Shown here: piece after piece, positions 29,204 through 37,524 of the stretch
Layout of the letters: every line of letters starts with the position of its first letter
How positions within the stretch are numbered: position 1 is the stretch's first letter
NCBI RefSeq assembly: GCF_014652095.1
Contig: NZ_BMYD01000001.1
Coordinates: forward strand, 1,522,697-1,586,696
Source: Cognatilysobacter bugurensis
Lineage (GTDB): Bacteria > Pseudomonadota > Gammaproteobacteria > Xanthomonadales > Xanthomonadaceae
Reading direction: 5' to 3'
Length of the DNA: 64,000 nt
Program-made: the position numbers and the translations under genes
Notes under the pieces: generated by a model
The model's input: the letters and a program-made list of their open reading frames with translations, nothing else
What the model was told of the DNA's origin: nothing
Database searches by the model: none

Positions 29204-30280
29204 TCAGGCCGGCTCGGCCATCTGCTCAGCCAGTGCGCGCCACTGCGGCAGCTTGTCGAGCACGCCGACCGTCCGCAGGTAGTCCTCATCGACGTCGTCA
29301 CCGGTGACCAGCGCCGCGGCGACGTGCACCGCGCCCGTTACCCAAAAGCCGCTGCCGCGGAGCCGCGACGGCATGCGGTGATACGCGACGGCTTCGACGA
29401 TCGGCATCGGCAGGCCCCACAGGCCGAGCAGGTAGGCGCCCGCCTCCGCGTAGTCCGGGCCGCCATCGCCATCGCCTACGCCAGGCAGCAGCAGGCCGAC
29501 CTCGGCCAGCAGGCCCGCGGTGGCCGCGAGTTCCGCGCTCGATCCGCCGAGCAGTCGGGCCGCGAGCCGCGACGTGCGCAGCGCACGCTCCTGCATCGCG
29601 TCGCGGTCGACCGTATCGGACGACTGCACCGAGCCGAACGTTTCGCTCGCCAGCACCAGCCCGCGCAGCGACTGCATGCCCAGCCGGGTGACCGCGGTGC
29701 GCATGTCGCTGATCTGCCGCCCGCCGGAGAAGAACGCCGAGTTGCAAAGCCGCAGCACTTTCGCCGCGACCCCGGGGTCCTGCGAGAGCACTTCGGCCAC
29801 TTCGAAATTGCTCGTGTCCGGGTCGCGCAGCAGCTGGGTCAGCTCGATGTAGACGCGCGGCGGCGGAGGCAGCGAGCCGATGCGTCCGATGGCCTGCTTG
29901 AGTTCGGCGCTGTCGAGCAGCTCCCGCAGGTCCACCACGCTGTCGACGGCCTCGATCAGCTCGGACGCGTCGAGCGGCGTGTTGAGCATGCGGTGCGCGC
30001 AATCGAGCGCGTGGAGCGCGTGGCTTTCCTCGCCCTTGTCGAGCAACACGATGCGCACGGCTTCCGGATACGCGTTGCGCATCTGCGCCAGGATCTCGGC
30101 GCCATGCAGGGTGCCAAGGCGCAGCGGGCAGACGAACACGTCCACCGGCTCATCTGCCGTCATCGCGTCCGGATCGGTCACATCGACCCCGGCGACCTCC
30201 CAGTCCAGCCCGATCCCCACCAACGCCTGCTTCAACTCGCCGGCCTGGCCCGAGCCCTCACCCGCGATCACAATCCGCAC
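29204..30280 (-). CDS. HDOD-domain protein with a degenerate receiver domain
   Basis: A 358-residue cytoplasmic signalling protein that starts at a GTG (30280) with GGGAG upstream. Residues 1-115 fold like a response-regulator receiver (RIVIAGEG start, VDVFVCPLRLGTLHGAEIL, helix with LNTPLDASELIEAVD), but the phospho-acceptor position reads VFVCPL, with Cys/Pro where aspartate is expected, and the conserved Lys is not seen. The rest is an HDOD domain (PPPPRVYIELTQLL, LSQDPGVAAKVLRLCNSAFF, TAVTRLGMQSLRGLVL, a GLLAEVG helix and AYHRMPS). HDOD proteins bind other signalling partners in motility and biofilm control. It is divergent from the pilus operon across a 555-bp gap. Confidence 0.85.
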   Translation of the reverse strand: MRIVIAGEGSGQAGELKQALVGIGLDWEVAGVDVTDPDAMTADEPVDVFVCPLRLGTLHGAEILAQMRNAYPEAVRIVLLDKGEESHALHALDCAHRMLNTPLDASELIEAVDSVVDLRELLDSAELKQAIGRIGSLPPPPRVYIELTQLLRDPDTSNFEVAEVLSQDPGVAAKVLRLCNSAFFSGGRQISDMRTAVTRLGMQSLRGLVLASETFGSVQSSDTVDRDAMQERALRTSRLAARLLGGSSAELAATAGLLAEVGLLLPGVGDGDGGPDYAEAGAYLLGLWGLPMPIVEAVAYHRMPSRLRGSGFWVTGAVHVAAALVTGDDVDEDYLRTVGVLDKLPQWRALAEQMAEPA

Positions 30281-30757
30281 TGAGTGTTTCTCCCAAAACT
30301 CTCCTGTGAGCGATGGTAGACCTGTGCTCACGGCAGGCCCGCGCGCTGTGAACGGCAGATCGCCGAAGTGCTGTCGCGCGCACATTCCGGCTGGACGATG
30401 CGCACACCGCGACACAACGCGCAAGCGCCACGGTCTGCGCCCCTGGGCAGCGCCCCGTGCGAACCGCACGAGCGCCACGGCCAGCGGTGATGCGGGCGCC
30501 GGCATGGACGCGCCAGCCCGGTGAAACTTGGATTGCAGTGCGACTCGGCCGTCACTTCACCGCGTGGTGATCAGCGCAGCCCCGTCATGAAACCGTCTCG
30601 TCGAACCCGCGGCGGCGCGTCAACCCGCTGACGCACGGCTGGTCGGTCGCCGCAAGCGCGCTGCTGGGCCACGCCGCCTGCGCCCGTCGCTGCGCCGCAG
30701 GTTTCAGATCGCTCGGAAAGCGCCGTTAAACCGAGATAGCTGCAGGCCGTCGGACTT
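30281..30757. other. Intergenic region between the HDOD gene and the pilus operon
   Basis: No convincing gene, RNA or repeat in these 477 bp. It presumably holds the HDOD promoter at its left end and the activator-binding region of the sigma-54 promoter (30758-30773) at its right end; no specific operator is recognised. Confidence 0.5.
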
Positions 30758-30773
30758 GGGCACAGAAGTTGCC
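30758..30773 (+). promoter_or_regulatory. Sigma-54 (-24/-12) promoter for the pilus operon
   Basis: GGGCACAGAAGTTGCC matches the sigma-54 consensus TGGCACg-N4-TTGCw except for the first T. The invariant GG (30759-30760) and GC (30771-30772) are separated by exactly 10 nt. Transcription would start near 30784, about 50 nt before the GTG of the secretin gene at 30836. No equally good match was found elsewhere in the intergenic regions read. Confidence 0.65.
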
Positions 30774-30835
30774 TGAGGGTAGCAAAGGCCTGCGCTGAAC
30801 GTGGGCCTGAGCCCGCCCAGTGGAGTGCAGCACCC

Positions 30836-32635
30836 GTGACCATCAGAACCGCCGCGCTCGCCATCTCGGTGCTTTCCGTCTCGCTGGCGGCGTGCGCCCA
30901 AGGCGGCCCGGTCCGGTCCACCCAGCACCTCGACACGAGTGACCTGCCGCGCACGGCCGCCGGCGCACCGCCTCCGGTGGTCAGCCCCTCCATGCGCCTG
31001 CCGCCACCGGTTGCACGCGGTCCGGTCGAGCTCTACAGCGTGGTGGTCAATCGCGTGCCGGTGAGCGAGCTGCTGTTCGCGCTGGCCCGCGACGCGAAGC
31101 TCAATGTCGATGTGCATCCAGGCATCGAGGGGCTGGTGACGCTCAATGCGATCGACCAGACCCTGCCGCAGATCCTCGAGCGCGTGCAGCGCCAGGCGGA
31201 CATCCGCTACACGCTGGAAGGCAACTCGCTCAGCGTGGTGCCCGACCGCCCGTTCACGCGCACCTACCGCGTGGATTACCTGCACATGGAGCGCGATACC
31301 ACCGGCTCCATCTCCATCGCCACTCAGGTCGCCACCACCGGTGGCACGTCGTCGAGCCAGGGCGCCGGCAACAACTCGTCCACCCAGATCGCGAGCACCA
31401 CCAACCATCGCTACTGGCAGTCGCTCACGCAGGCAGTGGGCCAGCTGCTCGGCGTGTTGGATGCCAAGGGCGCCGTCAGGCCCGCCGCCGTGCTGCCCGC
31501 GGCCGCCGTGGCTGTGGGCACGGCTCCGGAGACCGTCGCGCCCCTGTCCCCCGAGGCCGCTGCGAGCAACGCGCCCGCCGTCATCGCGCAGCCGGAAGCC
31601 GGCCTGCTCATCGTGCGCGGCACCGCCCGCCAGCATGCGCAGGTTGCGGACTTCCTCGACCGTTCGGTCACCTCCGCGCGTCGCCAGGTGATGATCGAAG
31701 CCACCGTCGTCGAAGTGCAGCTGTCGAACGAGTACCAGCAGGGCATCGACTGGCAGGCACTGCGCCTCGGCAGCACCTCGCTCGGCTTCACCGTGCAGCC
31801 CGGCCCGGGCACCGGCACCCTGTCGGGCGGCACGCCGATGAGCGGCCAAGTGCCGGTGATGGGCGTGCTGGAGTTCGCCAAGTCGCTTGCCGGCATCGAC
31901 ATCTCCGGCGCGCTGAAGCTGCTCGAATCGTTCGGAAGCACGCAGGTGCTGTCGAGCCCGAAGGTCAGCGTGCTCAACAACCAGACCGCGCTCATCAAGG
32001 TCGTCGACAACCTCGTCTACTTCACGTTGAAGGCGGACTACACACCGCCCACGACCACCACGCCCGCGGTGTTCAGCATCAACTCGACGCCGAACACGGT
32101 GCCGGTCGGTTTCCTCATGAACGTGACGCCGCAGGTGGGCGAGGACGGCGAGGTCATCATGAACCTGCGCCCGACGATCTCGCGGCTCACGCGCTATGTC
32201 GAAGATCCGGGCGTAGCGCTGACGCTCGCGGTCGCGCGCCAGTCCGGCGCGGACGTGCCCGACATCAGGAGCCAGGTGCCGGAGATCCAGACGCGCGAGA
32301 TGGAGTCCGTCATCAAGGTGCGTGACGGCCAGATCGCCGTGCTCGGCGGCCTGATGCGCGACCACACCGAGAACGGCGAGGACGGCGTGCCCGGCGTGAG
32401 CCGCGTGCCCGGTGTCGGCAACCTGTTCAAGTACAAGTCGCGCAAGCGGGAAAAGAGCGAGCTGGTGATCTTCCTGCGCCCGATCGTGGTGAAGAACGCG
32501 AGCCTCCAGGGCGACTACCGCAACTTCCGCGATCAGTTGCCGGACGGTGAGTTCCAGCCGTCTGCGATGTCGCTGCCGGCGCCGCGCGATCCACAGTCCT
32601 CGCAGCCCGCGGCAGCGCCTGCGAAGGTGAACTGA
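30836..32635 (+). CDS. mshL: MSHA-type pilus secretin MshL
   Basis: Outer-membrane secretin of a type IV pilus / type II secretion-like machine. The 599-residue product has a lipobox (VSLAAC, cysteine near residue 20), N-domain repeats (LLFALARDAKLNVDVHPGIEGLVTLN; TLPQILERVQRQADIRY), a Thr/Ser-rich region with two Ala-rich loops (about 160-260) and the secretin core: VMIEATVVEVQLS, VLSSPKVSVLNNQTALIKV, VPVGFLMNVTPQV, ISRLTRYVEDPG, and the end REMESVIKVRDGQIAVLGGLM ... LVIFLRPIVV. GTG start with GGAG 10 nt upstream. First gene of an 11-gene operon behind a sigma-54 element. Confidence 0.92.
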   Translation: MTIRTAALAISVLSVSLAACAQGGPVRSTQHLDTSDLPRTAAGAPPPVVSPSMRLPPPVARGPVELYSVVVNRVPVSELLFALARDAKLNVDVHPGIEGLVTLNAIDQTLPQILERVQRQADIRYTLEGNSLSVVPDRPFTRTYRVDYLHMERDTTGSISIATQVATTGGTSSSQGAGNNSSTQIASTTNHRYWQSLTQAVGQLLGVLDAKGAVRPAAVLPAAAVAVGTAPETVAPLSPEAAASNAPAVIAQPEAGLLIVRGTARQHAQVADFLDRSVTSARRQVMIEATVVEVQLSNEYQQGIDWQALRLGSTSLGFTVQPGPGTGTLSGGTPMSGQVPVMGVLEFAKSLAGIDISGALKLLESFGSTQVLSSPKVSVLNNQTALIKVVDNLVYFTLKADYTPPTTTTPAVFSINSTPNTVPVGFLMNVTPQVGEDGEVIMNLRPTISRLTRYVEDPGVALTLAVARQSGADVPDIRSQVPEIQTREMESVIKVRDGQIAVLGGLMRDHTENGEDGVPGVSRVPGVGNLFKYKSRKREKSELVIFLRPIVVKNASLQGDYRNFRDQLPDGEFQPSAMSLPAPRDPQSSQPAAAPAKVN

Positions 32636-32642
32636 CACACCC

Positions 32643-34628
32643 ATGAGCATCCTTCTCGAAGCCCTGAAGAAGGCCGAAGCGCGCAAGCGCGAAGCCGCGG
32701 CGGCCGCATCCGCTCCGTGCGATGTCGCGCGCCCGTCCGCTGCCGCCGTGATCGCGCTGGCCGGAAAGGCGTCGTCCTCGCGCACGAGCGCATCGCCGGA
32801 AGGCGACGATGCAATGCGCAACGACGCGCAGGAGCCGGGCGTTGCAACACAGCCCGCTGGCGACACCGGGCTCGCATCACTTCCCGAACTGCTGCCGCTG
32901 TCGGCGTTGGACTTCGCGGCGACACCGGCGACCGCGCCCGCGTTCTTGCCGGTGTCGCTCGACAGCGCCCTGAGCCTTGCGCCGGTTGACGACGCGTCGC
33001 CGCTCGCGGTGCGGGTCACGCACGCTGCACCGGGTGCGTTCGCGTCGGCGGCTGCGCTGTCGCTGGAGCCCCTCGCGCTTGCACCGATGGAGCCTGAGCC
33101 CGCGGCGGGGGCTGCGTCGTCCGTGGAGACGACGGAACGTGGCGCGGACGAGAGCACATCCAGCGCGGCGGACGACGTCCACCCAACTGCGCACGCGCGG
33201 GATGACAGCGCATGCCCTCTGCCCGCAGCAGAGGCGACATCCACGCCGACGTTCGATGCGACCGCCGTAGACGCATCGCCATCGGCTGCACCCCAAATAC
33301 CCGACGCGCCGGCGCCCGCCGAGCCTGCGCCTTCCATTGCAGCAGCGCCTGTCGCAGCCGCGGGGTCGATGGCCAACCCGACGCCCTCCTCGCCTGCCCC
33401 CGTTGCAGAGGCACCGCGTGCAGTGGCCGAGCCGGCGTCACCGCCTCCGTCTGCAAGCCCCCAGGGAGCCGCAGCGCCTGCGAACGCGTCTGCCGCACCC
33501 ACCGCACCTGCGACCATCCCCGACGCTGGTACTGCCGCCGCTGCGAAGGCGACGGTTGCCAAGTCCGCAAAGCTTGCGTTGCCCCACATACCCCGCCGCG
33601 TCGCCTATGCCGCAATGGCGGTCGTCGTCGCCGGCGCGCTCGGTGGCGGTGCGTACTGGTTGCATCTCATGGGCGTGCCGCCGTTCGGCACGACGCCGTC
33701 GATGGTGGCACTGGTCCCGCCACCGTCCAGCATGCCGGCCGCGCCGGCAGCCCCGGCGCTGGATGTCGCTGTGGACGGCACGCCCGCCACCGCGCCGGGC
33801 ACACCCGCGCCCGCGGAGCCGTCGCCGGCCACGCCCGCGGCCGATATCGCACCGCCTGCGCCGCAGGCACCGCCCGCGATGCCGACTGTCGCACCCGCCC
33901 TCATGGCCCCCGCGCCGGAGGCGGCACCGAGTCTGCCGACCAGCGGCACGCTGGACGCGCCGCAGGAGCCCCGACCCGCGCGCTCCGCGCTGGAAACGCC
34001 CGTGGACGAGTTGGACCTGCGTCCCGAGCCGCTCCGTGTGCAGCGCCGCAACTCACCCTCACACCTGCTCGCCGGCTACGCCGCGCTCCAGGCCGGGCGC
34101 ATCGATGATGCGGAAGCCGCGTACCGCGCCGCGCTGTCCGCGCAGCCGGGCGAACTCGACGCGCTGCTCGGCCTCGCAGTAATCGCCGAAACGCGTGGCG
34201 ACACCGTCAACGCGGAGCAGCTCTACCGCCGCGTGCTCGCGCAGCAGCCGGAGCATCCGCAGGCGGTGGCCGGACTGCTGGCCGTGTCCGGCTCGACGCA
34301 TGCGGACGATGAAGCCTCACTGCGGCAGACGTTGTCGGGCAATCCCGATGCGGTCTCGCTGCACGCCGCCCTCGGCGCGCGCATGGCGGCCCAGGGCCGC
34401 TGGACCGATGCGCAGTCGGCGTACTTCGAAGCGCACTCGCGAGAGCCGGGCAACGCCGACCACGTCTACAACCTCGCCGTCGCCCTGGACCAGCTGCAGC
34501 AGCCTCGCCTGGCTGCCGATCACTACCGCCGTGCACTCGGCATGACCGATGGCGCTGCGCGCTTCGACCGCAATGCCGCAAGCGCACGCCTGGACGCCCT
34601 GACCACCGCGGGAGCCGACGCGCCATGA
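32643..34628 (+). CDS. MshN/GspB-like TPR protein with long Ala/Pro-rich arms
   Basis: The 661-residue product starts MSILLEALKKAEARKRE, the N-terminal helix shared by MshN- and GspB-type pilus/secretion proteins. About 300 residues of Ala/Pro/Ser-rich low-complexity sequence follow, then one membrane helix (VAYAAMAVVVAGALGGGAYWL, about 320-340), another Ala/Pro-rich linker of about 110 residues, and TPR repeats (LLAGYAALQAGRIDDAEAAYRAAL; YNLAVALDQLQQPRLAADHYRRAL) to the end. The layout suits a cytoplasm-tethered protein with a periplasmic TPR scaffold. It lies 7 bp after mshL and overlaps the ATPase gene by ATGA. No MshM-type ATPase gene is present between them. Confidence 0.82.
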   Translation: MSILLEALKKAEARKREAAAAASAPCDVARPSAAAVIALAGKASSSRTSASPEGDDAMRNDAQEPGVATQPAGDTGLASLPELLPLSALDFAATPATAPAFLPVSLDSALSLAPVDDASPLAVRVTHAAPGAFASAAALSLEPLALAPMEPEPAAGAASSVETTERGADESTSSAADDVHPTAHARDDSACPLPAAEATSTPTFDATAVDASPSAAPQIPDAPAPAEPAPSIAAAPVAAAGSMANPTPSSPAPVAEAPRAVAEPASPPPSASPQGAAAPANASAAPTAPATIPDAGTAAAAKATVAKSAKLALPHIPRRVAYAAMAVVVAGALGGGAYWLHLMGVPPFGTTPSMVALVPPPSSMPAAPAAPALDVAVDGTPATAPGTPAPAEPSPATPAADIAPPAPQAPPAMPTVAPALMAPAPEAAPSLPTSGTLDAPQEPRPARSALETPVDELDLRPEPLRVQRRNSPSHLLAGYAALQAGRIDDAEAAYRAALSAQPGELDALLGLAVIAETRGDTVNAEQLYRRVLAQQPEHPQAVAGLLAVSGSTHADDEASLRQTLSGNPDAVSLHAALGARMAAQGRWTDAQSAYFEAHSREPGNADHVYNLAVALDQLQQPRLAADHYRRALGMTDGAARFDRNAASARLDALTTAGADAP

Positions 34629-36319
34629 GTGGCAAGCCCCGCCTCGGCGATCTGCTGGTCGATCGCGGCCTCATCAGCGCCGACCAGCTCAAGATCGCCC
34701 TGCTCGAACAGCGTCGACAGGGCAAGCAGCTCGGCGAGACGCTTGTCAGCATCGGGTTCCTGACCGAGGACACGCTGCGCGAAGCGCTGTCGGAAAAACT
34801 CGGCAACGACAGCATCAACCTGTCCGGCATCCTCGTCGACGGCCATGCCCTCGCGCTGGTGCCGAAGGATCTCGCACGTCGCCATACGCTGTTCCCCGTT
34901 TCCTACGAGGTCGCCACGGGTGAACTCGTCATCGCAGTCAGCGATACGCAGAACATCATCGCGATCGACCAGGTGCGCGCGCACCTCGGCAGCCGCGCGA
35001 CGCCGGTGTGGCGCCTCGCGGCCATCGGTGAAATCCAGCGTGCCATCGAGACCTACTACGGCCACACGCTGTCGATCGACGGCATCCTCAACGAAATCGA
35101 AACCGGCCAGGCCGATGCAGCGCAGCTGTCCGCGGAAAACGCGGGCGAATACAGCCACCCGGTCGTGCGTCTCGTCGATGCACTGCTGACCGACGGTGTA
35201 CTGATCGGCGCATCGGATCTGCACTTCGAGCCCGAGCCGCAATTCCTGCGAATCCGCTACCGCGTCGACGGCGTGATGCGCCAGGTGCGCGCGCTTCACC
35301 GCCGCTACTGGCCGGCAATGCTCGTGCGTCTGAAGATCCTGGCGGGCATGAACATCGCGGAGAACCGCGCGCCGCAGGACGGCCGCATCTCCACGACGCT
35401 CGCAGGGCGCGAGATCGACTTCCGCGCCGCCGCGCATCCGACCGCGCACGGCGAGAACTTCGTGCTGCGCGTGCTCGACCGCAAGCGCGGCATCGTGCAC
35501 CTGGACAAGATCGGCCTGGCGCCGGACCAGCTCGACACCATCAAGCTGATGCTCGCGCGTCCGGAAGGCATGTTCCTCGTCACCGGCCCGACGGGCTCGG
35601 GCAAGACCACCACGTTGTACTCGATCCTCAATTACCGCAACAGCGAGCAGGTCAACATCATGACCCTCGAGGATCCGGTCGAGTACACGATGCCGGTGAT
35701 CCGCCAGAGCGCGGTCGGTGCCGGCACCAAGATGAACTTCGCCGAAGGCGTCCGCTCGCTGATGCGACAGGACCCGGACATCATCCTCGTCGGCGAGGTG
35801 CGTGACCGCGAGACCGCCGAGATGGCGTTCCGCGCGGCGATGACGGGCCATCAGGTCTTCTCGACGCTGCACTCGAACTCCGCACTGCGCGCGATCCCGC
35901 GCCTGTTCGACCTGGGCGTGCCGCCCGAGGTCATGAGCGGCAACCTCATCGGCATCGTCGCCCAGCGCCTCATCCGTCGCCTGTGCGCCGCCTGCTGTCA
36001 GGAGCGCGTCGCCGACCCGCTGGAAACGCAGTTGCTCGGGCTCGAACCCGACCAGCCGGTCAAGCACGCGGTCGGCTGCGAAGTCTGCAGTTTCAGCGGC
36101 TATCGCGGACGCGTTGCAATCGTGGAGGTCATCCGCTTCGACGATGTGCTCGATGAACTGATGGCGCGCCGCGCGAGCCTGCGCGAGTTCGAAGCAGCGG
36201 CGCTTGCGTCGGGCTTCAGGTCGCTCGCGCACGACGGCCTGCGCTACGCGCGCGAGGGCGTCACGACACTCGAGGAAGTTTCGCGTGTCGTCGACATCAC
36301 GAGCCTGGTGTCGCTGTGA
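34625..36319 (+). CDS. mshE: Pilus assembly ATPase MshE (GspE/PilB family)
   Basis: Hexameric ATPase driving pilus polymerisation. The 564-residue product begins with an MshEN domain: two copies of the LGxxLVxxG pattern (RLGDLLVDRG at 6-15; QLGETLVSIG at about 35-44), each followed by an L-x-x-A-L helix, as in domains known to bind c-di-GMP. A second N-domain follows, then the ATPase: RLKILAGMNIAENRAPQDGR, Walker A TGPTGSGKTTTLY near 317-329, TLEDPVEY, Walker B IILVGEVRDRETAE and the His box MTGHQVFSTLHSN. A metal-binding insert is reduced but present (CAACC and CEVC). It overlaps both neighbours by 4 nt. Confidence 0.93.
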   Translation: MSGKPRLGDLLVDRGLISADQLKIALLEQRRQGKQLGETLVSIGFLTEDTLREALSEKLGNDSINLSGILVDGHALALVPKDLARRHTLFPVSYEVATGELVIAVSDTQNIIAIDQVRAHLGSRATPVWRLAAIGEIQRAIETYYGHTLSIDGILNEIETGQADAAQLSAENAGEYSHPVVRLVDALLTDGVLIGASDLHFEPEPQFLRIRYRVDGVMRQVRALHRRYWPAMLVRLKILAGMNIAENRAPQDGRISTTLAGREIDFRAAAHPTAHGENFVLRVLDRKRGIVHLDKIGLAPDQLDTIKLMLARPEGMFLVTGPTGSGKTTTLYSILNYRNSEQVNIMTLEDPVEYTMPVIRQSAVGAGTKMNFAEGVRSLMRQDPDIILVGEVRDRETAEMAFRAAMTGHQVFSTLHSNSALRAIPRLFDLGVPPEVMSGNLIGIVAQRLIRRLCAACCQERVADPLETQLLGLEPDQPVKHAVGCEVCSFSGYRGRVAIVEVIRFDDVLDELMARRASLREFEAAALASGFRSLAHDGLRYAREGVTTLEEVSRVVDITSLVSL

Positions 36320-37524
36320 GCCTGTACCGCTACCGTGCGCTCGACACCGAAGGCCGCGTCGTCAAGGGCGAAAGCGATGCGAACAGCCCCGACGAACTCG
36401 AGGGCCGCCTCGGGCGACTCGGGCTGTCGCTGCTCGTCGCCAAGCCGGTCAAGCCCGGACTGACATCATCGATGTCGCGCCAGAAGATGGATCGGCGCGC
36501 GCTGATCGATTTCTTCTTCCACCTCGAATCCCTGCTGCGCGCCGGCGTACCGCTGCTGGAAACGCTGGTCGATCTGCGCGACTCGAGCGAAGTGCCTGCG
36601 GTGCGGTCGATGGTCGGCGATCTGGTGGATCGCATCGAGACCGGCACGCCGTTTTCCGATGCACTCGCCTGCCACCCCGACGTGTTCAACAAGCTGCTCG
36701 TGGGCCTGGTCCGCACGGGCGAGATCACCGGCAACCTGCCGGACGTGCTGCGCGAGATCACCGCCAACCTCAAGTGGCAGGACGAGCTGTCGTCGCAGAC
36801 GCGCAAGGCGCTGATGTATCCGACGTTCGTGGCGGTCGTCGTCACGTCGGTCGTGTTCTTCCTGATGATCTACCTCGTGCCGCAGCTGGTGCAGTTCCTG
36901 CAGAACATGAAGCAGGAAATGCCGATCCAGACGCGCGTGCTCATTGCGGTGTCATCGTTCATCGTCGCGTGGTGGGCGGCGATCCTCGGATTTCCCGTGG
37001 TCGCCGGCATCGGCCTGAAGGTCGGGCTGGACCGCAGTGCGGACCTGCGCCGCAAGCGTGACCACTTCATCCTGAAGATCCCCGTTCTCGGGGACATCCT
37101 GCGCAAGATCGCGCTCGCACGCTTCGCGAACACGTTCGCGCTCATGTACGGCGCGGGCATCCCGGTGATGGACGCGCTGCAGCACTGCGAGGAAGCCACC
37201 GGCAACATCGCGGTCACCGAAGCGATGCAGCGCGCACGCACGCTGATCGGCCAGGGCATCCCGATCTCGCAGGCATTCGAGGCCAGTGCGGCATTCCCGC
37301 CATTGGTGCTGCGCATGCTCAAGATCGGCGAGCACACCGGCCGCCTCGACGAAGCGCTGCGCAATGTCAGTTACTTCTACTCGCGTGACGTCAACGAGGG
37401 CATCGGGAAGTTGCAGTCGATGATCGAGCCGATGCTCACCGTCGTCATGGGCGGCCTGCTCGGCTGGATCATGGTCGCGGTGCTCGGCCCCGTGTACGAC
37501 ACCATCTCCAACCTGCCGATGTGA
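36316..37524 (+). CDS. mshG: Pilus platform protein MshG (GspF/PilC family)
   Basis: Polytopic inner-membrane platform protein on which the ATPase acts. The 402-residue product has the duplicated T2SSF fold: YRYRALDTEGRVVKGE start, FFFHLESLLRAGVPLLETL, the first membrane helix near 175-195 (TFVAVVVTSVVFFLMIYLVPQLVQF), a second near 215-235, then the repeat FANTFALMYGAGIPVMDAL with GEHTGRLDEAL and the last helix LTVVMGGLLGWIMVAVLGPVY. Start is a GTG overlapping the mshE stop (GTGA). Confidence 0.94.
   Translation: MSLYRYRALDTEGRVVKGESDANSPDELEGRLGRLGLSLLVAKPVKPGLTSSMSRQKMDRRALIDFFFHLESLLRAGVPLLETLVDLRDSSEVPAVRSMVGDLVDRIETGTPFSDALACHPDVFNKLLVGLVRTGEITGNLPDVLREITANLKWQDELSSQTRKALMYPTFVAVVVTSVVFFLMIYLVPQLVQFLQNMKQEMPIQTRVLIAVSSFIVAWWAAILGFPVVAGIGLKVGLDRSADLRRKRDHFILKIPVLGDILRKIALARFANTFALMYGAGIPVMDALQHCEEATGNIAVTEAMQRARTLIGQGIPISQAFEASAAFPPLVLRMLKIGEHTGRLDEALRNVSYFYSRDVNEGIGKLQSMIEPMLTVVMGGLLGWIMVAVLGPVYDTISNLPM

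Noticed and set aside
30704..33589. A 961-codon open frame on the minus strand across the secretin and TPR genes
   Set aside because: It is antisense to genes with clear domains; long antisense frames are expected at this GC content and the translation has no motif.
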